Shown here: positions 50,054-58,709 of the stretch, piece by piece | Layout of the letters: the number at the start of each line of letters is the position of its first letter | Position numbering within the stretch: position 1 is the stretch's first letter | Source: Streptomyces gardneri | Lineage (GTDB): Bacteria > Actinomycetota > Actinomycetes > Streptomycetales > Streptomycetaceae | Length of the DNA stretch: 64,000 bases | Assembly: GCF_006539185.1 (NCBI RefSeq) | Contig: NZ_BJMN01000029.1 | Span: 1-64,000, forward strand | Reading direction: 5' to 3' | The notes under the pieces: generated by a model | Databases searched by the model: none | Seen by the model: only the letters and a program-made list of their open reading frames with translations | What the model was told of the DNA's origin: nothing | Made by a program: the position numbers and the translations under genes

Positions 50054-50944
50054 ATGACGCACGCGATGCTGAAGGGCTCCAACGTCCCTCTCGACACCGC
50101 GGCCGTACGGGCCGTGCTCTGCTGGACCCCGGGCCCCGGGGTCCCTGACGTCGATGCCTCGGCCCTGCTCCTGGGCGCCGAAGGGCGCGTGCGGTCCGAC
50201 GAGGACTTCGTCTTCTACAACCAGCCGCGCCACCCCTCGGGGTGCGTGCGGCGGCTGCCGAAGAAGCGGGTGGCCCAGGGGCTGACGGACACCGTGGAGG
50301 CCGATCTGGGCAATCTGGAGGCCTCGGTCGACCGGGTGGTCGTGGCGGCCTCCTCCGACGGCGGCACCTTCCGGTCCGTCTCGGACCTGCGGATTCTGCT
50401 GTACGACGCGACGGCCGGACCGGACCGTGAGCCGCTGGCACTGTTCGACGTGACGGCGGAGACCGGCGAGGAGACCGCGGTCATCTGCGGCGAGCTGTAC
50501 CGGCGCGGGGACGGCTGGAAGTTCCGCGCGGTGGGGCAGGGCTATCCGACGGGTCTCGTCGGGCTCGCCACGGACTTCGGCATCTCGGTCGACGAGGACG
50601 CCCAGGAAGCGGCGCAGGAGGCGGCCCAGGAGGCCGCGCAGGGGGTCCAGGACCTCCCCGAGGCCCAGGACGGCGCGACCGGCGCCCCGGGCGTCCCCGC
50701 CCCCGGCACCGCCGATCTCGACGCGACCGTGGTCCACGCCCCCGTGCCGCCGCAGCCGACGGCGCCGCCCATGCCGGACCGCGCACCCGCCTACGGCTAC
50801 CCGCAGGGGACCTCTCCGGGGGGACAGCCGGCGAACGGCCCGGCCCCCGCCTACGGCTACCCCCAGCCCGTCCACCGGCCGGACCCGCACGCGGCTCCCG
50901 AGTTCCGGATGCCCCCCATGGGCCCCCAGTTCGTCAGGCCCTGA
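50054..50944 (+). CDS. terD: TerD-family protein with long low-complexity tail
   Basis: 296 residues. The N-terminal 180 residues are a TerD domain (DVDASALLLGAEGRVRSDEDFVFYNQPRHPSG, GELYRRGDGWKFRAVGQGYPTGLVGLATDFGISV). The conserved acidic DxDASA and DDFVFY-like motifs bind calcium in the family. The C-terminal 110 residues contain repeats AQEAAQEAAQEAAQ and two copies of PAYGYPQ, probably unstructured. TerD proteins link membrane and stress responses; the tail may mediate contacts. It faces away from the lyase operon. Confidence 0.88.
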   Translation: MTHAMLKGSNVPLDTAAVRAVLCWTPGPGVPDVDASALLLGAEGRVRSDEDFVFYNQPRHPSGCVRRLPKKRVAQGLTDTVEADLGNLEASVDRVVVAASSDGGTFRSVSDLRILLYDATAGPDREPLALFDVTAETGEETAVICGELYRRGDGWKFRAVGQGYPTGLVGLATDFGISVDEDAQEAAQEAAQEAAQGVQDLPEAQDGATGAPGVPAPGTADLDATVVHAPVPPQPTAPPMPDRAPAYGYPQGTSPGGQPANGPAPAYGYPQPVHRPDPHAAPEFRMPPMGPQFVRP

Positions 50945-51015
50945 GCCCCGGGGAAGCACCGGGAGCCGGGAGCGCCCTAAGCCTCGGGGAAGCACCGGCA
51001 GCCGGGACCGCCCTG
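50944..51015. repeat. Tandem duplication of 36 bases (two copies)
   Basis: Two adjacent 36-base units (50944-50979 and 50980-51015) with four mismatches in 36, just after the TerD stop. Each includes GGGGAAGCACCGG. It could form a terminator-like structure; otherwise it is a simple duplication. Confidence 0.6.
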
Positions 51016-51036
51016 CGGCCCGGGGGCGCCGCACCG

Positions 51037-51774
51037 TCACGCCTTGGTCTTGTAGCCGCGCCCCCACTGGAGTCCCCAGCCGTACAGGCGGTCCAGCTCG
51101 GCCTGGAAGCCGTAGACGAACCGCACCTCGCGGCGGACCGTCAGCTCGCCCTTGGTGTTGTCCACGGTGAAGACCGCGCAGGAGCGGGCCTGCGGGGCTC
51201 GCTCGTCGAGGTCGATCTCGATCCGGGGGCCGTTGCTCGGGTAGAGCGTGACCTTGGCGTGGGTGCGGTCGAAGGCCGGTGTCTGGTCGTAGATGTACGC
51301 GAAGAACAGCAGCCGCTTGATCTCGTCCTTGTGGTCCAGATTGATGAAGATCGTCTCTCCGGAGGAGCCTCCGAAGCGGTCGTCGCCGCTGAGCTTCACG
51401 TACGGGGCGCCGTTGAGGTCGCCGAAGAAGCCGCCGAGGGGCTGCACCACGCCCTTGCTGCCGTCGGTGAGCTCGTACAGGCACCCCAGGTCCAGGTCGA
51501 CGTTGACCATGCCCTGGGTGTGCGCCTGGACGACCTCGGGCTTGAAGAGCTGCGAGGGGTTGCGCAGCAGTCGGCCGCTCTGGCGGGAGCGACCTTCGAG
51601 GTCGGAGGTCCGCATCCGCCAGGAGAGGTTGACCCGGAGGTTGCCGGTCGCGGCGCCCTGCTTGGTGAGCGAGACCGACGGGCGCCTCTTCGTCAGGTCG
51701 ATCGTGTTCGACGCGGCGCCGCCCATGTCGGACTGCGCCGCCCGCCCCGGAAACAGGTTGTCCCAGAAGGCCAT
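51037..51774 (-). CDS. terA: TerA-family tellurium-resistance protein
   Basis: 245 residues. The N-terminal IDLTKRRPSVSLTKQGAATGNLRVNLSW and central DLDLGCLYELTDGSKGVVQPLGGFFGD, SGDDRFGGSSGETIFINLDHKDEIKRLLFFAYIYDQTPAF and ARSCAVFTVDNTKGELTVRREVRFVYGFQAELDRLYGWGLQWGRGYK are those of TerA-type TerD relatives. It probably works with TerD at the inner face of the membrane. ATG with GAAGG. Confidence 0.85.
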   Translation of the reverse strand: MAFWDNLFPGRAAQSDMGGAASNTIDLTKRRPSVSLTKQGAATGNLRVNLSWRMRTSDLEGRSRQSGRLLRNPSQLFKPEVVQAHTQGMVNVDLDLGCLYELTDGSKGVVQPLGGFFGDLNGAPYVKLSGDDRFGGSSGETIFINLDHKDEIKRLLFFAYIYDQTPAFDRTHAKVTLYPSNGPRIEIDLDERAPQARSCAVFTVDNTKGELTVRREVRFVYGFQAELDRLYGWGLQWGRGYKTKA

Positions 51775-51882
51775 GACGCCTTCACCCCCCACTGATCTGC
51801 CACTGATCACCCTGCACATGCCTGCGGGGCGGCCGGGTGCACCGACCGCCCCGCAGTGAAGCGTTCCTCGTTACCGGGGGTG

Positions 51883-53031
51883 TCACACCCCGGCGGACAC
51901 CTCGGTCTTGTCTCCCGAACCGCCCGAGCCGCCCTCGGCCGCCGCCAGGGCCTTGTTGCGCCGGACGGAGGACCAGAAGGACCAGGCGATGAGGGCGACG
52001 CCGATGAGACCGGTCACGACCTCGGGGATCTCGTAGCGGATGGAGACCATGAGGATCAGGGCCAGCGCGCCGATCGCGTAGTGGGCGCCGTGCTCCAGGT
52101 AGACGTAGTCGTCGAGGGTGCCCTGGCGGACCAGGTAGACCGTCAGCGAACGGACGTACATGGCGCCGACGCCGAGGCCGAGCGCCATCAGGACGATGTC
52201 GTTGGTGATGGCGAAGGCGCCGATGACACCGTCGAAGGAGAAGGAGGCGTCGAGGACCTCCAGGTACAGGAACATGAAGAAGGCGGCCTTGCCGGCCAGC
52301 TGGACCACGGTGACCTTCTTGCCGCTGCGCTTGGCCTCTTCCTCGGCCTCGTGCTCGCGCTCCTCTTCCTCCTCCAGCTTGTTCTCGAAGAAGCTGGAGA
52401 GACCGCCCACGATGAGGTAGGTGATGAGACCGAAGACGCCCGAGAGCAGGACGGTCGACGCGGCGTCGATGTGCGTACCGCCGTGCTGGTGGGCCTGGGT
52501 CGCGAAGGTCATGGCGCTGATCGCCAGGACGATCAGGGCGATGCAGACCGACAGCATGTCGACCTTGCCGAGCTTGGCCAGCGGGCGCTCCAGCCAGCCG
52601 AGCCACTTGATGTCACGGTCCTCGAAGATGAAGTCGAGGAAGATCATCAGCAGGAACATGCCGCCGAAGGCCGCGATCGACGGGTGGGCGTCGGTCACGA
52701 GCTGCTCGTAGCGCTCGGCGTCGTTGAGGGCGAGATCGACGGCCTCGATGGGGCCGATCTTGGCGCTGATCGCGACGATCACGACGGGGAAGACCAGTCG
52801 CATGCCGAAGACGGCGATGAGCACACCGATGGTGAGGAAGATCTTCTGCCAGAAGGCATTCATCTTCTTCAGGATTCCGGCGTTGACCACCGCGTTGTCG
52901 AAGGACAGCGAGATCTCGAGGACGCAGAGGATCGCGACGATCCCGAATGCCTCCCACCCCCCGTAGAGCACCGCTGCGACCAGACCGAGCGCAGTGATCG
53001 CGAACGACCAGCCGAAGGTTTTCAGAACCAC
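51883..53031 (-). CDS. DUF475/TerC-like integral membrane protein
   Basis: 382 residues with about nine helices. The conserved acidic segment LCVLEISLSFDNAVVNAGIL and its repeat LEVLDASFSFDGVIGAFAIT are the DUF475/TerC hallmark (Asp/Asn in SFDN and SFDG). A charged loop EEEEEREHEAEEEAKRSGKK divides the halves. Related proteins export manganese or insert metals. It is downstream of the two TerD genes and upstream of TerA, in the same orientation. GTG start with AGACAG. Confidence 0.85.
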   Translation of the reverse strand: MVLKTFGWSFAITALGLVAAVLYGGWEAFGIVAILCVLEISLSFDNAVVNAGILKKMNAFWQKIFLTIGVLIAVFGMRLVFPVVIVAISAKIGPIEAVDLALNDAERYEQLVTDAHPSIAAFGGMFLLMIFLDFIFEDRDIKWLGWLERPLAKLGKVDMLSVCIALIVLAISAMTFATQAHQHGGTHIDAASTVLLSGVFGLITYLIVGGLSSFFENKLEEEEEREHEAEEEAKRSGKKVTVVQLAGKAAFFMFLYLEVLDASFSFDGVIGAFAITNDIVLMALGLGVGAMYVRSLTVYLVRQGTLDDYVYLEHGAHYAIGALALILMVSIRYEIPEVVTGLIGVALIAWSFWSSVRRNKALAAAEGGSGGSGDKTEVSAGV

Positions 53032-53060
53032 TGTCTACCCCATCGTGAAATTACATGGCT

Positions 53061-53636
53061 TTACGAAACGTTGACCCCGAAGTCTAGAGCGATGCCCCTC
53101 AGCCCCGACGCGTACCCCTGGCCCACCGCACGGAACTTCCATTCGCCGTTGTAGCGGTAGAGCTCGCCGAAGATCATCGCGGTCTCGGAGGAGGCGTCCT
53201 CGGAGAGGTCGTAACGCGCGAGCTCCTGGCCGTCCAGTTGGTTCACGACCCGGATGAAGGCGTTGCTGACCTGGCCGAAGCTCTGTCCGCGGTTGTCGGC
53301 GTCGTGGATCGAGACGGGGAAGACGATCTTGTCGCAGTGGGCCGGGACCTGCGTGAGGTCCACGATGAGGGACTCGTCGTCCCCGTCACCCTCGCCAGTG
53401 AGGTTGTCGCCGGTGTGTTCGACGGAGCCCTCGGGGCTGCGGAGCTGGTTGTAGAAGACGAAGTACTCGTCTCCCAGCACGCGCCCGGCCTGGCACAGCA
53501 GGGCACTGGCGTCGAGATCGAAGGGGGCTCCGGTGGTGGAGCGCGCGTCCCATCCGAGTCCGACGAGGACCTTGGTGAGGTTGGGAGCGGCCTTGGAGAG
53601 GGAGACATTGCCTCCCTTGGCGAGTGTGACGCCCAT
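53061..53636 (-). CDS. terD: TerD-family protein
   Basis: 191 residues, a complete TerD domain: MGVTLAKGGNVSLSKAAPNLTKVLVGLGWDAR, FDLDASALLCQAGRVLGDEYFVFYNQLRSPEGSVEHTGDNLTGEGDGDDE and the C-terminal GQGYASGLRGIALDFGVNVS. Acidic clusters bind calcium. It is 83 bases downstream of a paralogue and 30 bases upstream of the DUF475 gene. Confidence 0.92.
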   Translation of the reverse strand: MGVTLAKGGNVSLSKAAPNLTKVLVGLGWDARSTTGAPFDLDASALLCQAGRVLGDEYFVFYNQLRSPEGSVEHTGDNLTGEGDGDDESLIVDLTQVPAHCDKIVFPVSIHDADNRGQSFGQVSNAFIRVVNQLDGQELARYDLSEDASSETAMIFGELYRYNGEWKFRAVGQGYASGLRGIALDFGVNVS

Positions 53637-53719
53637 GTGATCAGTTCCTCCCCGGTGGTGATGAGGCACGTCCGGCGCCGCACGGAGTGTGCGGCGCCGG
53701 ACGGTTCGAACGGTTCGGC

Positions 53720-54295
53720 TCAGACGTTGACGCCGAAGTCCGCCGCGATTCCGCGCAGACCTGAGGCATACCCCTGACCGACCGCGCGGAACTTCCACTC
53801 CGCGCCGTGGCGGTACAGCTCACCGAAGACCATGGCGGTCTCGGTCGAGGCGTCCTCGGAGAGGTCGTAGCGCGCGATCTCGGCGCCGCCGGCCTGGTTC
53901 ACGACGCGGATGAACGCGTTGCGCACCTGGCCGAAGGACTGCTGGCGGTTCTCGGCGTCGTAGATCGACACCGGGAAGACGATCTTGCTCACGTCGGCCG
54001 GCACGGTCGCCAGGCTGACCTTGACCTGCTCGTCGTCGCCCTCGCCCTCGCCGGTGAGGTTGTCACCGGTGTGCTCGACCGAGCCGTCGGCGCTCTTCAG
54101 GTTGTTGAAGAAGACGAAGTCCTGGTCGTTGCGGACCTTGCCCTCCTCGCTCACCAGGATGGCGCTGGCGTCGAGGTCGAAGTCCGTACCGGTGGTGGTG
54201 CGGACGTCCCAGCCCAGACCGACGGTCACGGCGGTGAGGCCAGGGGCCTCCTTGGTCAGCGAGACGTTGCCGCCCTTGCTGAGGCTGACTCCCAC
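53720..54295 (-). CDS. terD: TerD-family protein (paralogue)
   Basis: 191 residues with the same domain: MGVSLSKGGNVSLTKEAPGLTAVTVGLGWDVR, FDLDASAILVSEEGKVRNDQDFVFFNNLKSADGSVEHTGDNLTGEGEGDDE, GQGYASGLRGIAADFGVNV. About two thirds of residues match the adjacent copy, so the two arose by duplication. The GTG at 54295 is preferred because GGAGGGAC precedes it directly. Confidence 0.92.
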   Translation of the reverse strand: MGVSLSKGGNVSLTKEAPGLTAVTVGLGWDVRTTTGTDFDLDASAILVSEEGKVRNDQDFVFFNNLKSADGSVEHTGDNLTGEGEGDDEQVKVSLATVPADVSKIVFPVSIYDAENRQQSFGQVRNAFIRVVNQAGGAEIARYDLSEDASTETAMVFGELYRHGAEWKFRAVGQGYASGLRGIAADFGVNV

Positions 54296-54432
54296 GAGTC
54301 CCTCCATACGTTTTCAGGGGCAGCGCCCCAGTCGTGCGTTGGCATCGGATCAACGAGTGGATCCTAGTGACGGGTTCCCGGTCGAAACAGTCGATTCGCC
54401 CGGCGAATCCGAGGTGTCGGCCGCGAGCCGGC

Positions 54433-54891
54433 TCAGATGGCGTCGAGCGCCTCGACGTAGTCGCCGAGATCCCGGGCGTCCGGCAGGGCGTTCACGACGC
54501 TCCAGCGGACGACGCCCTCCTTGTCGATGATGAAGGTGCCGCGCACCGCGCAGCCCTTCTCCTCGTCGAAGACGCCGTAGGCACGGGAGGCCTCGCCGTG
54601 CTTCCAGAAGTCGGAGAGCAGCGGGAAGTCCAGGTCCTCCTGGTCGGCGAAGACGCGCAGGGTGTGGATCGAGTCGTTGGAGACGGCGAGGAGCTGGGTG
54701 TCGTCGTTGACGAACTTCGGGAGGTTGTCCCGCAGCTCGCGCAGTTCGCCGGTGCAGACGCCGGTGAAGGCGAAGGGGTAGAAGAGCAGCACCACGGCCT
54801 TCTCGCCGCGGAAGTCCGAGAGCCGCACGGTGCGTCCGTGGTTGTCCTTCAGCTCGAATCCCGGGGCCTCGGTGCCGACCTCGATCGCCAT
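54433..54891 (-). CDS. AhpE-type 1-Cys peroxiredoxin
   Basis: 152 residues. The peroxidatic Cys is in FYPFAFTGVCTGELRELRD, and no second resolving cysteine is at the usual 2-Cys place; a later Cys is in EEKGCAVRGTFIID. It reduces peroxides and peroxynitrite with a thiol partner such as mycothiol. The place between TerD genes and aceE is conserved in Streptomyces. ATG chosen by the family N-terminus MAIEVGTEAPGFELKDNHG. Confidence 0.9.
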   Translation of the reverse strand: MAIEVGTEAPGFELKDNHGRTVRLSDFRGEKAVVLLFYPFAFTGVCTGELRELRDNLPKFVNDDTQLLAVSNDSIHTLRVFADQEDLDFPLLSDFWKHGEASRAYGVFDEEKGCAVRGTFIIDKEGVVRWSVVNALPDARDLGDYVEALDAI

Positions 54892-54948
54892 CGCCCACGC
54901 ATCCCTTCCGCCGGAGCCCGAACCTCGGACCGCCTCGGCCCTCGGAGC

Positions 54949-54971
54949 GATTCGGCCCTTTGGGCCGAATC
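54949..54971. repeat. Short perfect hairpin
   Basis: 10-base arms GATTCGGCCC / GGGCCGAATC with a three-base loop, in the leader of the peroxiredoxin gene. It may be a transcription or mRNA control element. Confidence 0.55.
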
Positions 54972-55003
54972 GGTGAGGCCCAGCCTACGGCCTGTACGCG
55001 AAA

Positions 55004-55029
55004 GCCCCCGCCGGCGTACCGGCGGGGGC
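55004..55029 (-). terminator. Terminator after the DUF3052-type gene
   Basis: 11-base arms GCCCCCGCCGG / CCGGCGGGGGC with a four-base loop, 18 bases past the stop on the minus strand. Confidence 0.85.
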
Positions 55030-55046
55030 GTCTCGCAACTTGGTGA

Positions 55047-55469
55047 TCAGCGCTTGGGGGCGGTCAGGCGGGTGCCCGTCCAGTCCTTGGCGACGCTGAT
55101 GCTCTTGGTCTGGGAGAGACCAGCTGTCTGCGCGGCATCGTTGATCTCGGCCGGCTCGATGTAGCCGTCACGGCCGGTCTTCGGCGTCAGCAGCCAGATG
55201 GTGCCGCCGTCCTCCAGAAGACCGATGGCATCCACCAGTGCGTCGGTGAGATCGCCGTCCTCGTCACGGAACCAGAGGACCACGGCGTCGGCGACGTCGT
55301 CGTACTCCTCGTCCACGAGGTCGGCCCCGATGATGGACTCGATGCCTTCACGGAGATCCTGGTCGACGTCGTCGTCGTAACCGATCTCCTGGACCACCTG
55401 GCCAGGCTCGAACCCCAGCCTCGCTGCCGGGTTGGTCCGCTCCTCCGCGTGGTCCGCGGTCGCGCTCAC
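55047..55469 (-). CDS. DUF3052-type acidic protein
   Basis: 140 residues: NPAARLGFEPGQVVQEIGYDDDVDQDLREGIESIIGADLVDEEYDDVADAVVLWFRDEDGDLTDALVDAIGLLEDGGTIWLLTPKTGRDGYIEPAEIND. This family sits next to aceE in many actinobacteria. It is acidic and cytoplasmic; function unknown. The GTG start at 55469 has AGGAGG six bases ahead and gives the family-typical start. Confidence 0.88.
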   Translation of the reverse strand: MSATADHAEERTNPAARLGFEPGQVVQEIGYDDDVDQDLREGIESIIGADLVDEEYDDVADAVVLWFRDEDGDLTDALVDAIGLLEDGGTIWLLTPKTGRDGYIEPAEINDAAQTAGLSQTKSISVAKDWTGTRLTAPKR

Positions 55470-55906
55470 GGCTTGCCTCCTGCTCATTCGGAAAATGCTG
55501 TGGGCCACGCGTAAGCGCGTGACGCTGGCCGTAGTCCACACGTGCCGGGGCTCATCGCGCAAGTACTGGGCCGCGGAGACCGCCGAAACGGTGACGTTTG
55601 GGGCCGTCTCGCCCCAACTTCCGGCACGCTCCGGCCGCACTCCGTGATCAGTCCCACATGATTCATCCCGGTTTATGGACTTCTGAGCTTTCAGTCTGCC
55701 GAACGCCCGGACGGAACGCATGCGCGAGTTGGGCGTAAGGTTGCGATTTGAACACATCCGAACACGCGGAGGACACCGCGGACACCGCGAGGACCCCCGT
55801 TGGGGTTACCCCCCGGTAAATGTGACGTCTGGCGTCGACGGGGTACACGATGGACATCCCGACCACTCCGTGGCCCCGTGGGCACCACCGACAGTGAAGG
55901 AAGAGC
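55470..55906. other. Divergent promoter region between DUF3052 gene and aceE
   Basis: 437 bases without a gene. It should hold the promoters of both divergent genes. I see a small tandem GGACACCGC repeat near 55770 and a GGTTACCCCCCGGTAA-like element near 55802-55818; neither could be tied to a regulator. No convincing riboswitch was found. Confidence 0.5.
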
Positions 55907-58639
55907 GTGGCTCCCGGATCCGATCGCAACCCGATCATCATTGGCGGCCTTCCCAGCCAGGTCCCGGATTTCGACCCGGAAGAGACCCAGGAATGGCTCG
56001 ACTCCCTCGACGCGGCCGTCGACGAGCGGGGCCGTGAGCGGGCCCGCTACCTCATGCTCCGGCTGATCGAGCGGGCGCGCGAGAAGCGCGTGGCCGTGCC
56101 CGAGATGCGCAGCACGGACTACGTCAACACCATCGCCACCAGGGACGAGCCCTTCTTCCCCGGCAACGAGGAGATCGAGCGCAAGGTCCTCAACGCCACC
56201 CGGTGGAACGCGGCCGTGATGGTCTCGCGCGCCCAGCGCCCGGGCATCGGCGTCGGCGGTCACATCGCCACCTTCGCCTCCTCCGCCTCCCTCTACGACG
56301 TCGGCTTCAACCACTTCTTCCGCGGCAAGGACGAGGGCGACGGCGGCGACCAGATCTTCTTCCAGGGGCACGCCTCCCCGGGCATCTACGCCCGTGCGTA
56401 CCTCCTGGACCGGCTGAACGACACCCAGCTCGACGGCTTCCGCCAGGAGCGGTCGAAGTTCCCGAACGGGCTCTCGTCGTACCCGCATCCCCGGCTGATG
56501 CCGGACTTCTGGGAGTTCCCGACCGTCTCGATGGGCCTCGGCCCGCTCGGCGCGATCTACCAGGCGCGGATGAACCGGTACATGGAGGCGCGCGGCATCG
56601 CCGACACCTCCAAGTCGCACGTCTGGGCGTTCCTCGGCGACGGCGAGATGGACGAGGTCGAGTCGCTCGGCCAGCTCTCCATCGCCGCCCGTGAGGGCCT
56701 GGACAACCTCACCTTCGTCGTCAACTGCAACCTCCAGCGGCTCGACGGCCCGGTCCGCGGCAACGGCAAGATCATCCAGGAGCTGGAGTCGATCTTCCGG
56801 GGCAACGGCTGGAACGTCATCAAGCTGATCTGGGACCGCTCCTGGGACCCGCTGCTCGCGCAGGACCGCGACGGCATCCTGGTGAACAAGCTGAACACCA
56901 CCCCGGACGGCCAGTTCCAGACGTACGCGACGGAGACCGGCGGCTACATCCGCGACCACTTCTTCGGCGACGACCACCGGCTGCGGGCCATGGTCGAGGG
57001 CATGTCGGACCAGCAGGTCCTGCACCTGGGCCGCGGTGGCCACGACCACAAGAAGATCTACGCGGCCTACGCGGCGGCGAAGGCGCACGCGGGCCAGCCG
57101 ACCGTGATCCTCGCCCAGACCGTCAAGGGCTGGACGCTGGGCCCGAACTTCGAGGGCCGCAACGCGACCCACCAGATGAAGAAGCTGACGGTCGACGACC
57201 TCAAGCGCTTCCGCGACCGGCTGCACATCCCGGTGACGGACCGGCAGTTGGAGGACGGCCTGCCGCCGTACTACCACCCCGGCCGGAACTCCGAGGAGAT
57301 CCAGTACATGCACGACCGGCGCAACGCGCTGGGCGGGTACGTGCCGACCCGTGTCGTGCGGGCGAAGCCGCTGGTCCTCCCCGACGACGCGACCTACGCG
57401 GCGGCCAAGAAGGGTTCGGGGCAGCAGTCGATCGCCACCACGATGGCCTTCGTCCGCATCCTGAAGGACCTCATGCGGGACAAGGAGATCGGCAAGCGCT
57501 TCGTGCTGATCGCCCCCGACGAGTACCGCACCTTCGGCATGGACGCCTTCTTCCCGAGCGCCAAGATCTACAACCCGCTGGGCCAGCAGTACGAGGCGGT
57601 GGACCGCGAACTCCTCCTCGCCTACAAGGAGTCGCCGACCGGTCAGATGCTGCACGACGGCATCTCCGAGGCCGGCTGCACGGCCTCGTTGATCGCCGCG
57701 GGCTCGGCCTACGCCACGCACGGCGAGCCGCTGATCCCGGTGTACGTCTTCTACTCGATGTTCGGTTTCCAGCGGACCGGCGATCAGTTCTGGCAGATGG
57801 CCGACCAGTTGGCGCGCGGCTTCGTGCTCGGCGCCACCGCCGGCCGTACGACGCTGACCGGCGAGGGCCTCCAGCACGCGGACGGCCACTCGCACCTGCT
57901 TGCCTCGACCAACCCGGCCTGTATCGCCTACGACCCGGCCTTCGGTTTCGAGATCGCGCACATCGTGAAGGACGGCCTGCGCCGGATGTACGGCCCGGCC
58001 GCCGAGGACGTCTTCTACTACCTGACCGTCTACAACGAGCCGATCCAGCACCCGGCCGAACCGGCGGACGTGGACGTGGAGGGCATCCTCGCCGGTATCC
58101 ACCGCTTCAAGCCGGCCGAGGCCGGGTCGATCCCGGCGCAGATCATGGCCTCCGGTGTCGCCGTGCCGTGGGCGATCGAGGCGCAGCGGATCCTCGCCGA
58201 GGAGTGGAACGTACGCGCCGACGTCTGGTCCGCGACCTCGTGGACCGAGCTGCGCCGCGAGGCCGTGGCCGTCGAGGAGCATAATCTGCTCCACCCCGAC
58301 GAGGAGCAGCTCGTCCCGTACGTGACGCGCAAGCTCCACGGCGCCGAGGGCCCGTTCGTCGCGGTCTCGGACTGGATGCGCGCGGTCCCGGACCAGATCT
58401 CCCGCTGGGTGCCGGGGACGTACACCTCGCTGGGCGCGGACGGCTTCGGCTTCGCGGACACGCGGGGTGCGGCCCGTCGCTACTTCCACATCGACGCCCA
58501 GTCGATCGTGCTCTCGGTGCTGACCGAGCTCGCCCGCGAGGGCAAGGTCGACCGGTCGGCCCTGAAGCAGGCCGTGGACCGCTACCAGCTGCTCGACGTG
58601 GCGGCCGCCGACCCGGGCGCCGCGGGCGGCGACGCCTGA
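55907..58639 (+). CDS. aceE: Pyruvate dehydrogenase E1 component (AceE, homodimeric type)
   Basis: 910 residues of the homodimeric AceE family. The TPP motif is AFLGDGEMDEVESLGQLSIAAREGLDNLTFVVNCNLQRLDGPVRGNGK (GDG...NCN). The N-terminal part has TDYVNTIATRDEPFFPGNEEIE, and the C-terminal part GMDAFFPSAKIYNPLGQQYEAVDRELLLAYKES and SGVAVPWAIEAQRIL. It decarboxylates pyruvate and passes the acetyl group to the lipoyl E2 in the cytoplasm. The E2/E3 genes are not in the window. GTG start with GAAGG. Confidence 0.96.
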   Translation: MAPGSDRNPIIIGGLPSQVPDFDPEETQEWLDSLDAAVDERGRERARYLMLRLIERAREKRVAVPEMRSTDYVNTIATRDEPFFPGNEEIERKVLNATRWNAAVMVSRAQRPGIGVGGHIATFASSASLYDVGFNHFFRGKDEGDGGDQIFFQGHASPGIYARAYLLDRLNDTQLDGFRQERSKFPNGLSSYPHPRLMPDFWEFPTVSMGLGPLGAIYQARMNRYMEARGIADTSKSHVWAFLGDGEMDEVESLGQLSIAAREGLDNLTFVVNCNLQRLDGPVRGNGKIIQELESIFRGNGWNVIKLIWDRSWDPLLAQDRDGILVNKLNTTPDGQFQTYATETGGYIRDHFFGDDHRLRAMVEGMSDQQVLHLGRGGHDHKKIYAAYAAAKAHAGQPTVILAQTVKGWTLGPNFEGRNATHQMKKLTVDDLKRFRDRLHIPVTDRQLEDGLPPYYHPGRNSEEIQYMHDRRNALGGYVPTRVVRAKPLVLPDDATYAAAKKGSGQQSIATTMAFVRILKDLMRDKEIGKRFVLIAPDEYRTFGMDAFFPSAKIYNPLGQQYEAVDRELLLAYKESPTGQMLHDGISEAGCTASLIAAGSAYATHGEPLIPVYVFYSMFGFQRTGDQFWQMADQLARGFVLGATAGRTTLTGEGLQHADGHSHLLASTNPACIAYDPAFGFEIAHIVKDGLRRMYGPAAEDVFYYLTVYNEPIQHPAEPADVDVEGILAGIHRFKPAEAGSIPAQIMASGVAVPWAIEAQRILAEEWNVRADVWSATSWTELRREAVAVEEHNLLHPDEEQLVPYVTRKLHGAEGPFVAVSDWMRAVPDQISRWVPGTYTSLGADGFGFADTRGAARRYFHIDAQSIVLSVLTELAREGKVDRSALKQAVDRYQLLDVAAADPGAAGGDA

Positions 58640-58709
58640 GTCCGTAGCGCATAGCACCTGGTGAGGGCGGTGGGACCGATGGTCCCGCCGCCCTTCGGCG
58701 TTCTCTACG

